A model generated the notes under the pieces. That model was not told the DNA's origin. It saw nothing but the letters and a program-made list of their open reading frames with translations, and ran no database searches. The translations under genes were made by a program, and so were the position numbers. A DNA stretch of 15,750 nt, from contig CABRZL010000043.1 in the NCBI GenBank assembly GCA_902475435.1, positions 1 to 15,750 of the forward strand. The letters are read 5' to 3'. Shown piece by piece: positions 1-7,241 of this stretch (positions are counted from its first letter, which is position 1; every line of letters begins with the position of its first letter). This DNA comes from an uncultured Eubacteriales bacterium (GTDB taxonomy: Bacteria; Bacillota; Clostridia; Oscillospirales; Oscillospiraceae).

Positions 1-29
1 TAAAAAGTGTAGGGTTAGATGAAGATTTT

Positions 30-54
30 CTCGATGGGTAAAACGTCCATCGAG
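30..54. repeat. Hairpin-forming inverted repeat downstream of the GH13-GH77 gene
   Basis: CTCGATGG (30-37) is the exact reverse complement of CCATCGAG (47-54), with a 9-nt loop that could add two G-T pairs. No run of T follows the stem on either strand, so it is not a standard intrinsic terminator. It lies about 80 bp past the stop of the minus-strand gene and next to a second hairpin at 70-105 that shares the TCGATGG core. The function is unknown; it may help end or protect the 3' end of the glycogen transcript. Confidence 0.5.
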
Positions 55-69
55 GCATAGGCCGTTCAC

Positions 70-105
70 TCGACTTTGTATGTCCATTATGAGATCCAAA
101 GTCGA
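70..105. repeat. Second hairpin-forming inverted repeat downstream of the GH13-GH77 gene
   Basis: TCGACTTTG (70-78) pairs perfectly with CAAAGTCGA (97-105), giving a 9-bp stem and an 18-nt loop. There is no T tract after it on the minus strand. A T6 run (plus-strand A6 at 124-129) lies upstream of it, between the gene stop and the stem, so the order is wrong for an intrinsic terminator. The right arm runs into TCGATGGGGG, echoing the core of the neighbouring repeat at 30-54. Confidence 0.5.
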
Positions 106-134
106 TGGGGGAAATAATAGCGCAAAAAAGAGCC

Positions 135-3100
135 TCATAAAATACCGCCTGTTCGAAGTGCAGACAGTTGCTCTGGTGTCATTCGCCAAATCCAGTTGCC
201 GTCAGGGATACCTGGAACATTGATACGTGCTTCGTCGCCTAGACCTAAGACGTCCTGTACCGGTAAAATCACAGCGGCCGCAGGGCTGGAGAGAAGAGAA
301 CGGAGAATCTTTTCGGGTTCACGAGAATCTTCCGTGGAATCTAGGAAGCCCCGTAAGGACTGATTGTCGTGTGTACCTGAGAAAAATATGCGATGAGAGG
401 CGTCTGCCATGTGAAACATTTCATCTTGGGAAAATTGCCAGACATTCATACCGGAAAGTCCGGTATGATGGAGCAGCACGGAAACTTGACTGTCCAAAGT
501 CCCCAAATCCTCAGCAACAATGGGGAGCGTACCAAATTCACGTACCATTTCCCGAAAGAAGGCGATTCCCGCACCCTTCATCCAAAGGCCATCACGGGCT
601 GGTGCATTTGCCGGAATGGCATAATAAGCGGAGAAAGAGCGAAAATGATCCAGCCGCACATAATCATAACATTGGAGGGCTTGACGTAAACGTTGTTTCC
701 ACCAGATATAGTGATCTTGTTCCATGGCGGACCAGTGATACAATGGATTCCCCCAGTCCTGACCTTCAGGTGTAAAATAGTCAGGTGGGCAGCCGGCACG
801 CATGGTAGGGTAGCCGGATGTATCCAGCAAAAATTGATCCCGGTGAGCCCAGGTCTCAACACTGTCAAGCGCTGCATAAATAGGGAGATCACCGATCAGC
901 GTGATTCCCAAATCCCGCGCTTTATGGCGAACAAGTTTCCACTGTTTGAAAAAGCGATACTGTTCTTCAAAAATGGCTTGAATTTCGGAGATATATTTTT
1001 GGCGCAGAGCAGGAAGATTTCTGCGATCCCGTTCCCGCCAGGGCCATTGCTGCCATGGCCGGCGGTAGCGATTATGCAATATCGTAAACAGGGCATAATC
1101 CTCCAGCCAATAGGCGTTCTCCTGGCAAAAGGACTGGAAATCATCCATATCTACATCCAGATCCGGGGCAATATAGCGAGGATCGCCTGCAAATATACAG
1201 GAACTGGAATAGGGAGAATTTCCGGTTCCGGCGGGACAAAGCGGCAGAAGCATCCAGATGTTGTAGCCGGCGTCCCGAATGACTGGCAAAAAGTCTAATG
1301 CATCTTGCATATTGCCGACAGTCCCCTTCCCGGGCAGTGAAAACAAAGGGCAAAGCAGGCCCCGACCCTTTGGAATCCGCGCGGCCGAGGGAAGTGGAGA
1401 GAATACCGCCGAATCTACACCTTCCCGGTAAAGCACCACTGCGGACATGGGAGACAAGGAAAGTGTTTCAGAAGGAGCGTATACAGCGCCGGTAAGCAGA
1501 TCTAACCAGCTCTGATTGAACACTGGTACAGAATGTGCGGTTTCAGAACGATTAACATAAATCTGAACGTGAGCGTCTTCCAGTGTTCGAGTCATGGAAA
1601 ATACATCTGAATCTGAGGCGCCATAGGCAATGGTTCCCTGGACAAGCACAGGATATTCCTGCCGTAGATATGACAACATACGGACCCATTCGGTCAGTGA
1701 TTGATCGGTGTTCTTCCAAGGAAACGGACCACGATTAAAGGGATCGGCATAGCCTTCCATTCCGGCCTCATCTCCATAGTAGATGCAGGGAACACCCGGA
1801 GAGGTAAACTGAAGTACCTGTAATAATTTCAGCCGTCGGACAGCCAAATCGCGCTGCTGCGGTGGGAGATGATATTCTTCACACTGCTGTGTTGTAAGCC
1901 CGTCGGGGGCCTCGCCCAATACAGTGAGGATACGTGGTGTGTCATGAGTTCCCACCAAATTTAGCGCTCCGTATAGGGTAGAAGCCGGGTAGTTTTCCCG
2001 AATGGATTCCATGGCTTCGGCAAAGTCCGCAGAAGAGCTTTGTCCTAATAGGAAGTTCAAAGCCTGAGTCCGGAACGGGTAGTGCATAGTACAGTCTAAC
2101 TCAGTACCCAGCAAATAGGGCCGCAAAACGTCATAACTGATCTTATTGCTGGCATCTTCCCAAACTTCGCCCAATAGCAATGCATCATCTTTTTCTGCTT
2201 GGCCGGCAATCCGTATTTTTTGTATAAAGTCATCTGGCAATTCATCTGCTACGTCAAGCCGCCAGCCTGAGGCGCCTAGGCGAAGCCATTTGCGAATCAC
2301 GCCGGTTTCTCCGCAGATAAATTCTTGATAGGTGGGATTTTCTTCTTCCACCTCCGGCAGGGAATCCACCCCCCACCAACAGTCATAACCACAGGGCTGG
2401 TTGCTGCCAAAACGGTACCAGTTGTCATAAGGACTCTTCTCGTCAGAGTAAGCACCCGGATTTGGATAATTTTCCCATCGGTTAAAGTATATACTGTCAT
2501 CGCCTGTGTGGCTGAATACGCCGTCCAACAGGATACGAATGCCCAGGGCTTTGGCATCTTCACATAAGCGGGAAAAACTTCCTTCATCCCCGAAGCCAGG
2601 GTCTATAGAAAGATAGTCAGCGGTGTCGTATTTGTGATTACTGGAGGCGGTAAAAATGGGGTTCAGATATAGGACGCCGATGCCCAGGGATTTTAGGTAG
2701 GCTAGTTTTTCCCGAATTCCCTCCAGGGTGCCGCCAAAAAAGGGCCAACGAATAACACGGACAGCAGAGTCCTTACAGTAAAATGGCGTGTCATTCCAAT
2801 CCTGGACAATCAAGCGTTTGGGGCCTCTCCATCCTGCCAGATGGGCAGCGTTTGACTGTCGAAGTTCCCAGTCTGTGCCCCGATGAAACCGATCCGGGAA
2901 AATTTGATAGGCCACGGAATTTCCGTACCAAGTGGGTAGTTTCATGGGGTGGTAGGCGGTAATTTGCCAGGAATTTGGAGGCGTTTCAGTGATTTGTCCG
3001 CTGCCCCCTTTGGTATCTGATGTTTTTCCGTAATAAAAGGTCTTATCAGCGGTTTCCACAATAAAGTAGTACCATAATATCCCAGGTTCTTCTGGCAATG

Positions 3101-3296
3101 TCAGAAGAACAGTTGGCCGGCCATCTTCTCCAGGAAACATGGGAAGCCGTATCTCTTCATCCTGCCACAACCTGAGAAAAACACGGCTTCCTTCGGGTAA
3201 TTGTGCATCAATAGACAGCGTAATCTTAGAACTGACCGGTGCTGCACCAAAGGGTGTGCGATAGGTTGACAGTCTGGAGTTATGATACAGATACAT
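135..3296 (-). CDS. Bifunctional GH13 alpha-glucan hydrolase (debranching/neopullulanase-like) fused to GH77 4-alpha-glucanotransferase
   Basis: This 1053-residue cytoplasmic enzyme (no signal peptide) joins two glucan-active modules. Residues 1 to about 120 look like a beta-sandwich N-domain. Residues about 125-560 form a GH13 barrel with region I DGVFSH (D258), nucleophile D348 in GWRLDVA, acid/base E377 in LLGEVWE, and D452 in GTHDTPR. From about 645 to 1050 there is a MalQ-type GH77 domain with nucleophile D883 in RLDHFR, acid/base E929 in VAEDLG, D977 in GTHDNQ, and the PPDYFTPEGQDWGNP loop at 837-851. All six catalytic carboxylates are present, so both halves should be active. The GH77 part is about 400 residues, shorter than the usual 500. 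Start: ATG with GGAGG 7 nt upstream. As last gene of the glycogen cluster it probably trims the short outer chains left by phosphorylase. Whether the GH13 half cuts alpha-1,6 or alpha-1,4 bonds cannot be told from sequence. Similar fusions are, from memory, annotated in Clostridia as GlgX/4-alpha-glucanotransferase. Confidence 0.9.
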   Translation of the reverse strand: MYLYHNSRLSTYRTPFGAAPVSSKITLSIDAQLPEGSRVFLRLWQDEEIRLPMFPGEDGRPTVLLTLPEEPGILWYYFIVETADKTFYYGKTSDTKGGSGQITETPPNSWQITAYHPMKLPTWYGNSVAYQIFPDRFHRGTDWELRQSNAAHLAGWRGPKRLIVQDWNDTPFYCKDSAVRVIRWPFFGGTLEGIREKLAYLKSLGIGVLYLNPIFTASSNHKYDTADYLSIDPGFGDEGSFSRLCEDAKALGIRILLDGVFSHTGDDSIYFNRWENYPNPGAYSDEKSPYDNWYRFGSNQPCGYDCWWGVDSLPEVEEENPTYQEFICGETGVIRKWLRLGASGWRLDVADELPDDFIQKIRIAGQAEKDDALLLGEVWEDASNKISYDVLRPYLLGTELDCTMHYPFRTQALNFLLGQSSSADFAEAMESIRENYPASTLYGALNLVGTHDTPRILTVLGEAPDGLTTQQCEEYHLPPQQRDLAVRRLKLLQVLQFTSPGVPCIYYGDEAGMEGYADPFNRGPFPWKNTDQSLTEWVRMLSYLRQEYPVLVQGTIAYGASDSDVFSMTRTLEDAHVQIYVNRSETAHSVPVFNQSWLDLLTGAVYAPSETLSLSPMSAVVLYREGVDSAVFSPLPSAARIPKGRGLLCPLFSLPGKGTVGNMQDALDFLPVIRDAGYNIWMLLPLCPAGTGNSPYSSSCIFAGDPRYIAPDLDVDMDDFQSFCQENAYWLEDYALFTILHNRYRRPWQQWPWRERDRRNLPALRQKYISEIQAIFEEQYRFFKQWKLVRHKARDLGITLIGDLPIYAALDSVETWAHRDQFLLDTSGYPTMRAGCPPDYFTPEGQDWGNPLYHWSAMEQDHYIWWKQRLRQALQCYDYVRLDHFRSFSAYYAIPANAPARDGLWMKGAGIAFFREMVREFGTLPIVAEDLGTLDSQVSVLLHHTGLSGMNVWQFSQDEMFHMADASHRIFFSGTHDNQSLRGFLDSTEDSREPEKILRSLLSSPAAAVILPVQDVLGLGDEARINVPGIPDGNWIWRMTPEQLSALRTGGIL

Positions 3297-3399
3297 GATA
3301 AAACCTCCGGGATTAGAACCGTTTCATACTGAGATCAAAACATTGCAGTGAACGGGAAAAAATTAGAAATGCGCTTGAAAAACAGAAAACTATCAGGAC

Positions 3400-3423
3400 C
3401 CCCTCGGTGATTTCACCGAGGGG
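3400..3423 (-). terminator. Hairpin after glgA, possible weak or partial terminator
   Basis: CCCCTCGGTG (3400-3409) pairs with CACCGAGGGG (3414-3423) around a 4-nt loop, 9 bp past the glgA stop. On the minus strand the stem is followed by GTCCTGATAG and only then by scattered T runs, so the U tract is displaced. It could be a leaky terminator or a 3'-end-stabilising stem that separates the core glg genes from the GH13-GH77 gene. I see no convincing separate promoter in 3297-3399. Confidence 0.55.
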
Positions 3424-3432
3424 TTTGGGGAT

Positions 3433-4878
3433 TTACTTCATAAGTTTTCGATAAATAGTCAAATATTGTTTTGCACTGGCCTTCCAGCCAAAGTCTTGAG
3501 ACATGGCCTGTTGTTGGAGAGAGGTCCAAGCTGGCTTGTTTTCTCGATACAATGCGGCGGCGGTAAGGACGCACTGCTCCAGTTCTTGTGGATTCGCATT
3601 GCGGAAGCCGAAACCAGTACCTTGGCCGGTATATTTGTTGTAGGGGATTACGCTATCTTTGAGACCACCGGTTTCACGAACAATCGGCAGCGTACCATAG
3701 GCCATGGCGATCATTTGATTCAGACCACAGGGCTCAAACAGAGACGGCATTAAAAGCATATCTGCACCGGCGTACATCCTCTGAGACAACGCCTCGTCAA
3801 AGGTCAGGCGAACAGCCATTTTATCAGGAGCCATAGCGGCGGCGCTTGCCAGCATATGTTCATAATGAGCATCTCCGGTTCCAAGAATACAAAGTTGAAT
3901 GTCTTGTCCCAGCATCTGCCCTAAACAGCCGGCCAACAGATCCAATCCCTTCTGGTCCGTGAGCCGGGAGATCAGCACAATGAGGGGAATTTCGGCCTGG
4001 ACCGGCAATTCCATCTCTTGCTGGAGTGCGGCTTTACAGGCGGCTTTGCCGGAAAGGTCTTCTGAGGAAAAGGGAAATGCTGCTTTTTGCGGGTTATATT
4101 TTGCAGTATCAATGCCATTTAAAATTCCTTGCAGCCGATCCTTTCGTTGAGATAGTATGCTGTCAAGGCCTTCTCCATAGTCATGTGTACAGATTTCCTG
4201 CGCATATGTGGGACTGACGGTAGTAATATAGTCCGAATAATACAAAGCGCTTTGCATAAAGTTGATGGCGTCGTTTCCCCACCGAAGCTGGTCTGCTGCG
4301 TTTTTGCAGTTGTGTAAACCCAGTAGATCTCCTAAAAAGAATTTCCAGCAGATACCTTGGAATTTGAGATTGTGTATGGTAAATATCGTACGAATTTTGC
4401 GATATGATTCTAGCTCCTGATATTGCTCGCGCAGGAATACAGGAATCAACGAGGTATGCCAGTCGTTGGCATGAATGATGTCCGGGAAAAAATCAGGAAG
4501 ATGTTGAAGACATTCCAGAACAGCTTTTGAAAAGTATGCTACGCGTTCGCAATCATCACCGTAGCCATAGATGTTATCGCGATAAAAATAAAATTCATTG
4601 TCTACAAAATAATACTGAATTTTACCAAGTTTCAAGGTCAGGATACCGCAGTATTGATTTCGCCAGCCCAACGGAACCGTAAAAGTAGTAATCAGTTCCA
4701 TTTTGTCCTGGTATTTTTGGGGGATCTGTCTGAATTTTGGAAGAATGACCCGAATTTCGCAATTTCGGCCTTTGAGCGCCGCAGGGAGACTGCCTGCTAC
4801 ATCGCCCAGACCGCCGGTTTTGATGAAGGGTGTTGCTTCGAAAGCAGCAAAGAGCACATTTAGTTTTTTTGTTGCCAT
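3433..4878 (-). CDS. glgA: Glycogen synthase (ADP-glucose type, GT5)
   Basis: This 481-residue enzyme transfers glucose from ADP-glucose to the non-reducing end of an alpha-1,4-glucan chain. The length matches bacterial GlgA. The N-terminal Rossmann domain carries the family KTGGLGD motif (K20-D26, ADP-glucose binding) and HANDWHTSLIP (137-147). The C-terminal domain has SRLTDQKG (304-311, with R305 and K310 at the expected phosphate-contacting positions) and FEPCGLNQ (381-388), where E382 corresponds to the conserved catalytic-site glutamate. The start is ATG with AAGGAG 9 nt upstream. It follows glgD by 39 bp and is the polymerising step fed directly by the GlgC/GlgD product. A stable hairpin sits right after its stop. 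The assignment to the ADP-glucose-using bacterial type rests on the KTGGL motif and on glgC being in the same operon. Confidence 0.97.
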   Translation of the reverse strand: MATKKLNVLFAAFEATPFIKTGGLGDVAGSLPAALKGRNCEIRVILPKFRQIPQKYQDKMELITTFTVPLGWRNQYCGILTLKLGKIQYYFVDNEFYFYRDNIYGYGDDCERVAYFSKAVLECLQHLPDFFPDIIHANDWHTSLIPVFLREQYQELESYRKIRTIFTIHNLKFQGICWKFFLGDLLGLHNCKNAADQLRWGNDAINFMQSALYYSDYITTVSPTYAQEICTHDYGEGLDSILSQRKDRLQGILNGIDTAKYNPQKAAFPFSSEDLSGKAACKAALQQEMELPVQAEIPLIVLISRLTDQKGLDLLAGCLGQMLGQDIQLCILGTGDAHYEHMLASAAAMAPDKMAVRLTFDEALSQRMYAGADMLLMPSLFEPCGLNQMIAMAYGTLPIVRETGGLKDSVIPYNKYTGQGTGFGFRNANPQELEQCVLTAAALYRENKPAWTSLQQQAMSQDFGWKASAKQYLTIYRKLMK

Positions 4879-4917
4879 AATTCATAACTCCTTTATCGTG
4901 CAAATTGGAGCGGGGCC

Positions 4918-6021
4918 TTAAAGCGTCTGCTGCTTACCGATGACGAAAGGATTGGTCTCGCTACCTGAAAGCTTTACCTCCGGACTGATGGTGACATATT
5001 TATCGCAGATGAGATTTTCTACCACAGCTCCGGGACTAATAATGCAGTGTTGCATTAGAACGCAATTTCGCACTATGGCACCCTTTCCGATTTCTACGCT
5101 GCGAAACAGAATGCTGTTTTCAACGGTACCTTCCAGTATGCAGCTTGCAGCAACAATAGAGTTTTTGACACAGGCACCGGGAAGATACTTTGCAGGAGGA
5201 GAATCCTGAGTCTTAGTATAGATGGGACGGTCCTGCTGGAATAGTTCCGTTTGAACTTCGGGACGCAGAAGATCTTGACTGACCCGCATATAATCCTTGG
5301 AATGGTCTACCGCGTGCTCATAACCGGTATAGCGCCAAGTGTCTACCTGAATTTGTCCCAGGTTCGCAGCCAAGATATCCATAATATCAATATAACCCAG
5401 GTTCTGATAGCATTCGATGAAATCCAGAACCAGCTTACGTTGTATGAGCATACAGTCCAAAAAGCAGTTAGCTTCCCCTTGGGCAGTTTCAGAAATACCG
5501 GAAACCTGTCCAGAGGAATCTATGGTCAGAAACAGCCCTGTGGAAGTTTCTCCATGATGGACAGTCTTATAGATTAAAGTTGCAGCTGCGCCGGACTTTG
5601 CATGCTGATGAATCGCAGGTTGGAAATCCATGTTATAGATTCGGTTGGCGGCACAAATGAGTACGGTTTCCTCATCTGCTCTCAGGAAAAACTGACGATT
5701 GAGAATGATATCTCGGAGACTAAACCGGGCGTGAAGATCTTTGAGCCCGTGAACTGCGCCGGGAAGCATGAACATACCGCCCTGTTTCTTGTTGAGTCCC
5801 CATTCCCGGCCCATATTCAAATGGTCGGCCAAAGAACGATAATTACTGGGGGTGATAACGCCTACAGTGTCAATACCGGAGTTTACCATAGAGGATAGTG
5901 GGAAGTCGATAAGACGATAGCGACCGCCAAAGGGAATGGAGGCAACGGGACGATCTTCAATCAATTTTCCATATTTTTCGCCGGTATAATTTGTAGAAAG
6001 CAGTCCAATGACATTGCCCAT
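4918..6021 (-). CDS. glgD: GlgD, catalytically degenerate ADP-glucose pyrophosphorylase partner subunit
   Basis: This 367-residue nucleotidyltransferase-like protein is the GlgD partner that in Firmicutes associates with GlgC to form the more active ADP-glucose pyrophosphorylase. The fold is retained: FGGRYRLIDFPLSS (31-44), NSGIDTVGVIT, and a left-handed beta-helix tail of hexapeptide-like repeats from about 280. The active-site signatures are lost. The GGQGSRL pyrophosphorylase loop of GlgC is replaced by LLSTNYTGEKYG (7-18), and the GDHLY segment carrying the metal-binding Asp is AANRIY (124-129), with no acidic residue. This is the pattern of a regulatory, not catalytic, subunit. It begins 12 bp after glgC, with the GGAGG site directly abutting the glgC stop codon, so the two are almost certainly translated in a linked way at similar levels. 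Confidence 0.95.
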   Translation of the reverse strand: MGNVIGLLSTNYTGEKYGKLIEDRPVASIPFGGRYRLIDFPLSSMVNSGIDTVGVITPSNYRSLADHLNMGREWGLNKKQGGMFMLPGAVHGLKDLHARFSLRDIILNRQFFLRADEETVLICAANRIYNMDFQPAIHQHAKSGAAATLIYKTVHHGETSTGLFLTIDSSGQVSGISETAQGEANCFLDCMLIQRKLVLDFIECYQNLGYIDIMDILAANLGQIQVDTWRYTGYEHAVDHSKDYMRVSQDLLRPEVQTELFQQDRPIYTKTQDSPPAKYLPGACVKNSIVAASCILEGTVENSILFRSVEIGKGAIVRNCVLMQHCIISPGAVVENLICDKYVTISPEVKLSGSETNPFVIGKQQTL

Positions 6022-6033
6022 GACAATACCTCC

Positions 6034-7167
6034 TCAACCGTTTTTCAAATCGTCGCCCAGCAGCGAAATGGGTGCGTTTTCATCGTCTTTGCCAAACGTA
6101 GTATTGGAAAGAATGGTAGCCCGTTCGGCAACAATCGCGCGATAGACTTTGGCTCCTTCCTCAACCACAGCGCCTGGCAGAAGAATAGAATCTTTTACCA
6201 GTGCATTTTGACTGACGATGACGTTAGAACCCAACACGCTGTGTTCCACGGTACCAAGAATTTGACAGCCGTTACTGACGATGCTTCGTTCGATACTACC
6301 GGTTAAACCAACAAAATGCGGTGGATAAATATTGGAGTTAGAGAAAATGCGCTTTTTTCCATATAGATCCAATGCAGGCTCCGGCTCCAAGAGCTCCATA
6401 TTAGCGCTATAATAACTATCTATCGTGCCAACATCTTTCCAATAGCCAGAGAATTCATAGACAAACAGCCGATTATGTGCTGCGAGCATTTTTGGAATAA
6501 TATCTTTTCCAAAATCATGTGCAGAGGACTTGTCTTCATGATCGTCAATCAGAGCTTGGCGCAGAATGGGCCAAGTAAAAATGTAGATACCCATGGAGGC
6601 CAGATTACTGGAAGGCTTGGGGGGCTTTTCCACAAAGTGTGTCACGCGACCAGTTTCATCGGCTTCCATAATACCAAAACGGCTGGCTTCCTCCCAAGGA
6701 ACGGTCATAACAGACACAGTAAGATCTGCCTGATTCTGCTTGTGTTCGGCCAACATTTTACTGTAGTCCATCATATATAGATGATCTCCGGATAGAATCA
6801 ACACATAAGCGGGGCTATAGGTGTCGATAAAGTCGATGTTATGGTAGATTGCGTCGGCTGTACCAAGGTACCAGGAACCGCCGGTTTCCGTTTCATATGG
6901 GGGCAGAACGTGAACGCCGCCATTGTTGCAATCCAAGTCCCAGGCCTCGCCATTTCCGAGATAGGCATTGAGAATCATAGGTTTGTATTGAGTCAGAACG
7001 CCTACGGTATCAATGCCGGAGGAAACACAGTTGCTCAGGCTAAAATCAATAATCCGATACTTACCGCCGAAAGATACTGCAGGTTTTGCGTTCTTTTTCG
7101 TCAGAGCCCGCAGTCGACTGCCCTGTCCGCCAGCCAGAAGCATGGCGATACACTCTTTTTTGCGCAT
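6034..7167 (-). CDS. glgC: Glucose-1-phosphate adenylyltransferase (ADP-glucose pyrophosphorylase), catalytic subunit
   Basis: This 377-residue enzyme makes ADP-glucose and pyrophosphate from ATP and glucose-1-phosphate, the committed step of bacterial glycogen synthesis. The catalytic features are intact: LAGGQGSRL (11-19) pyrophosphorylase loop, KPAVSFGGKYRIIDF (28-42), GDHLYMMDY with D128 as the metal-binding aspartate, FVEKP with K181 matching the glucose-1-phosphate-binding lysine, and YWKDVGT (242-248). A beta-helix domain with hexapeptide repeats fills the last ~100 residues, where allosteric and subunit contacts lie in this family. The N-terminus is shorter than in E. coli GlgC. It starts with ATG after GAGGAGGG, an unusually strong site, 74 bp downstream of glgP. 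It is paired with glgD 12 bp further on. Confidence 0.97.
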   Translation of the reverse strand: MRKKECIAMLLAGGQGSRLRALTKKNAKPAVSFGGKYRIIDFSLSNCVSSGIDTVGVLTQYKPMILNAYLGNGEAWDLDCNNGGVHVLPPYETETGGSWYLGTADAIYHNIDFIDTYSPAYVLILSGDHLYMMDYSKMLAEHKQNQADLTVSVMTVPWEEASRFGIMEADETGRVTHFVEKPPKPSSNLASMGIYIFTWPILRQALIDDHEDKSSAHDFGKDIIPKMLAAHNRLFVYEFSGYWKDVGTIDSYYSANMELLEPEPALDLYGKKRIFSNSNIYPPHFVGLTGSIERSIVSNGCQILGTVEHSVLGSNVIVSQNALVKDSILLPGAVVEEGAKVYRAIVAERATILSNTTFGKDDENAPISLLGDDLKNG

Positions 7168-7206
7168 GGGAACCCTCCTCGTCTGGTGTAAAAATAGCTT
7201 CGGACT

Positions 7207-7226
7207 GCGGGGGGAGATTCCCCCGC
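7207..7226 (-). other. GC-rich hairpin between glgP and glgC
   Basis: GCGGGGG (7207-7213) pairs with CCCCCGC (7220-7226) around a 6-nt loop in the 74-bp spacer between glgP and glgC. On the minus strand the next T run (TATTTTTA) comes about 10 nt after the stem, so it is a poor intrinsic terminator. It could act as a processing or stability element setting the glgP:glgC ratio. Confidence 0.5.
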
Positions 7227-7241
7227 GCCGGGAACTCCTTT

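Noticed and set aside
121..134. T run just after the GH13-GH77 stop as an intrinsic terminator
   Set aside because: No stem precedes it on the minus strand. The hairpins at 70-105 and 30-54 come after it.
227..1298. Plus-strand frames of 182 and 201 codons opposite the GH13-GH77 gene
   Set aside because: They are antisense to a well-supported coding region, have no family motifs or credible ribosome sites, and overlap each other in different frames.
4622..4903. Minus-strand frame of 93 codons overlapping the glgA start
   Set aside because: It is a frame-shifted reading of the conserved glgA N-terminus. The glgA frame carries the KTGGL motif and a good ribosome site.
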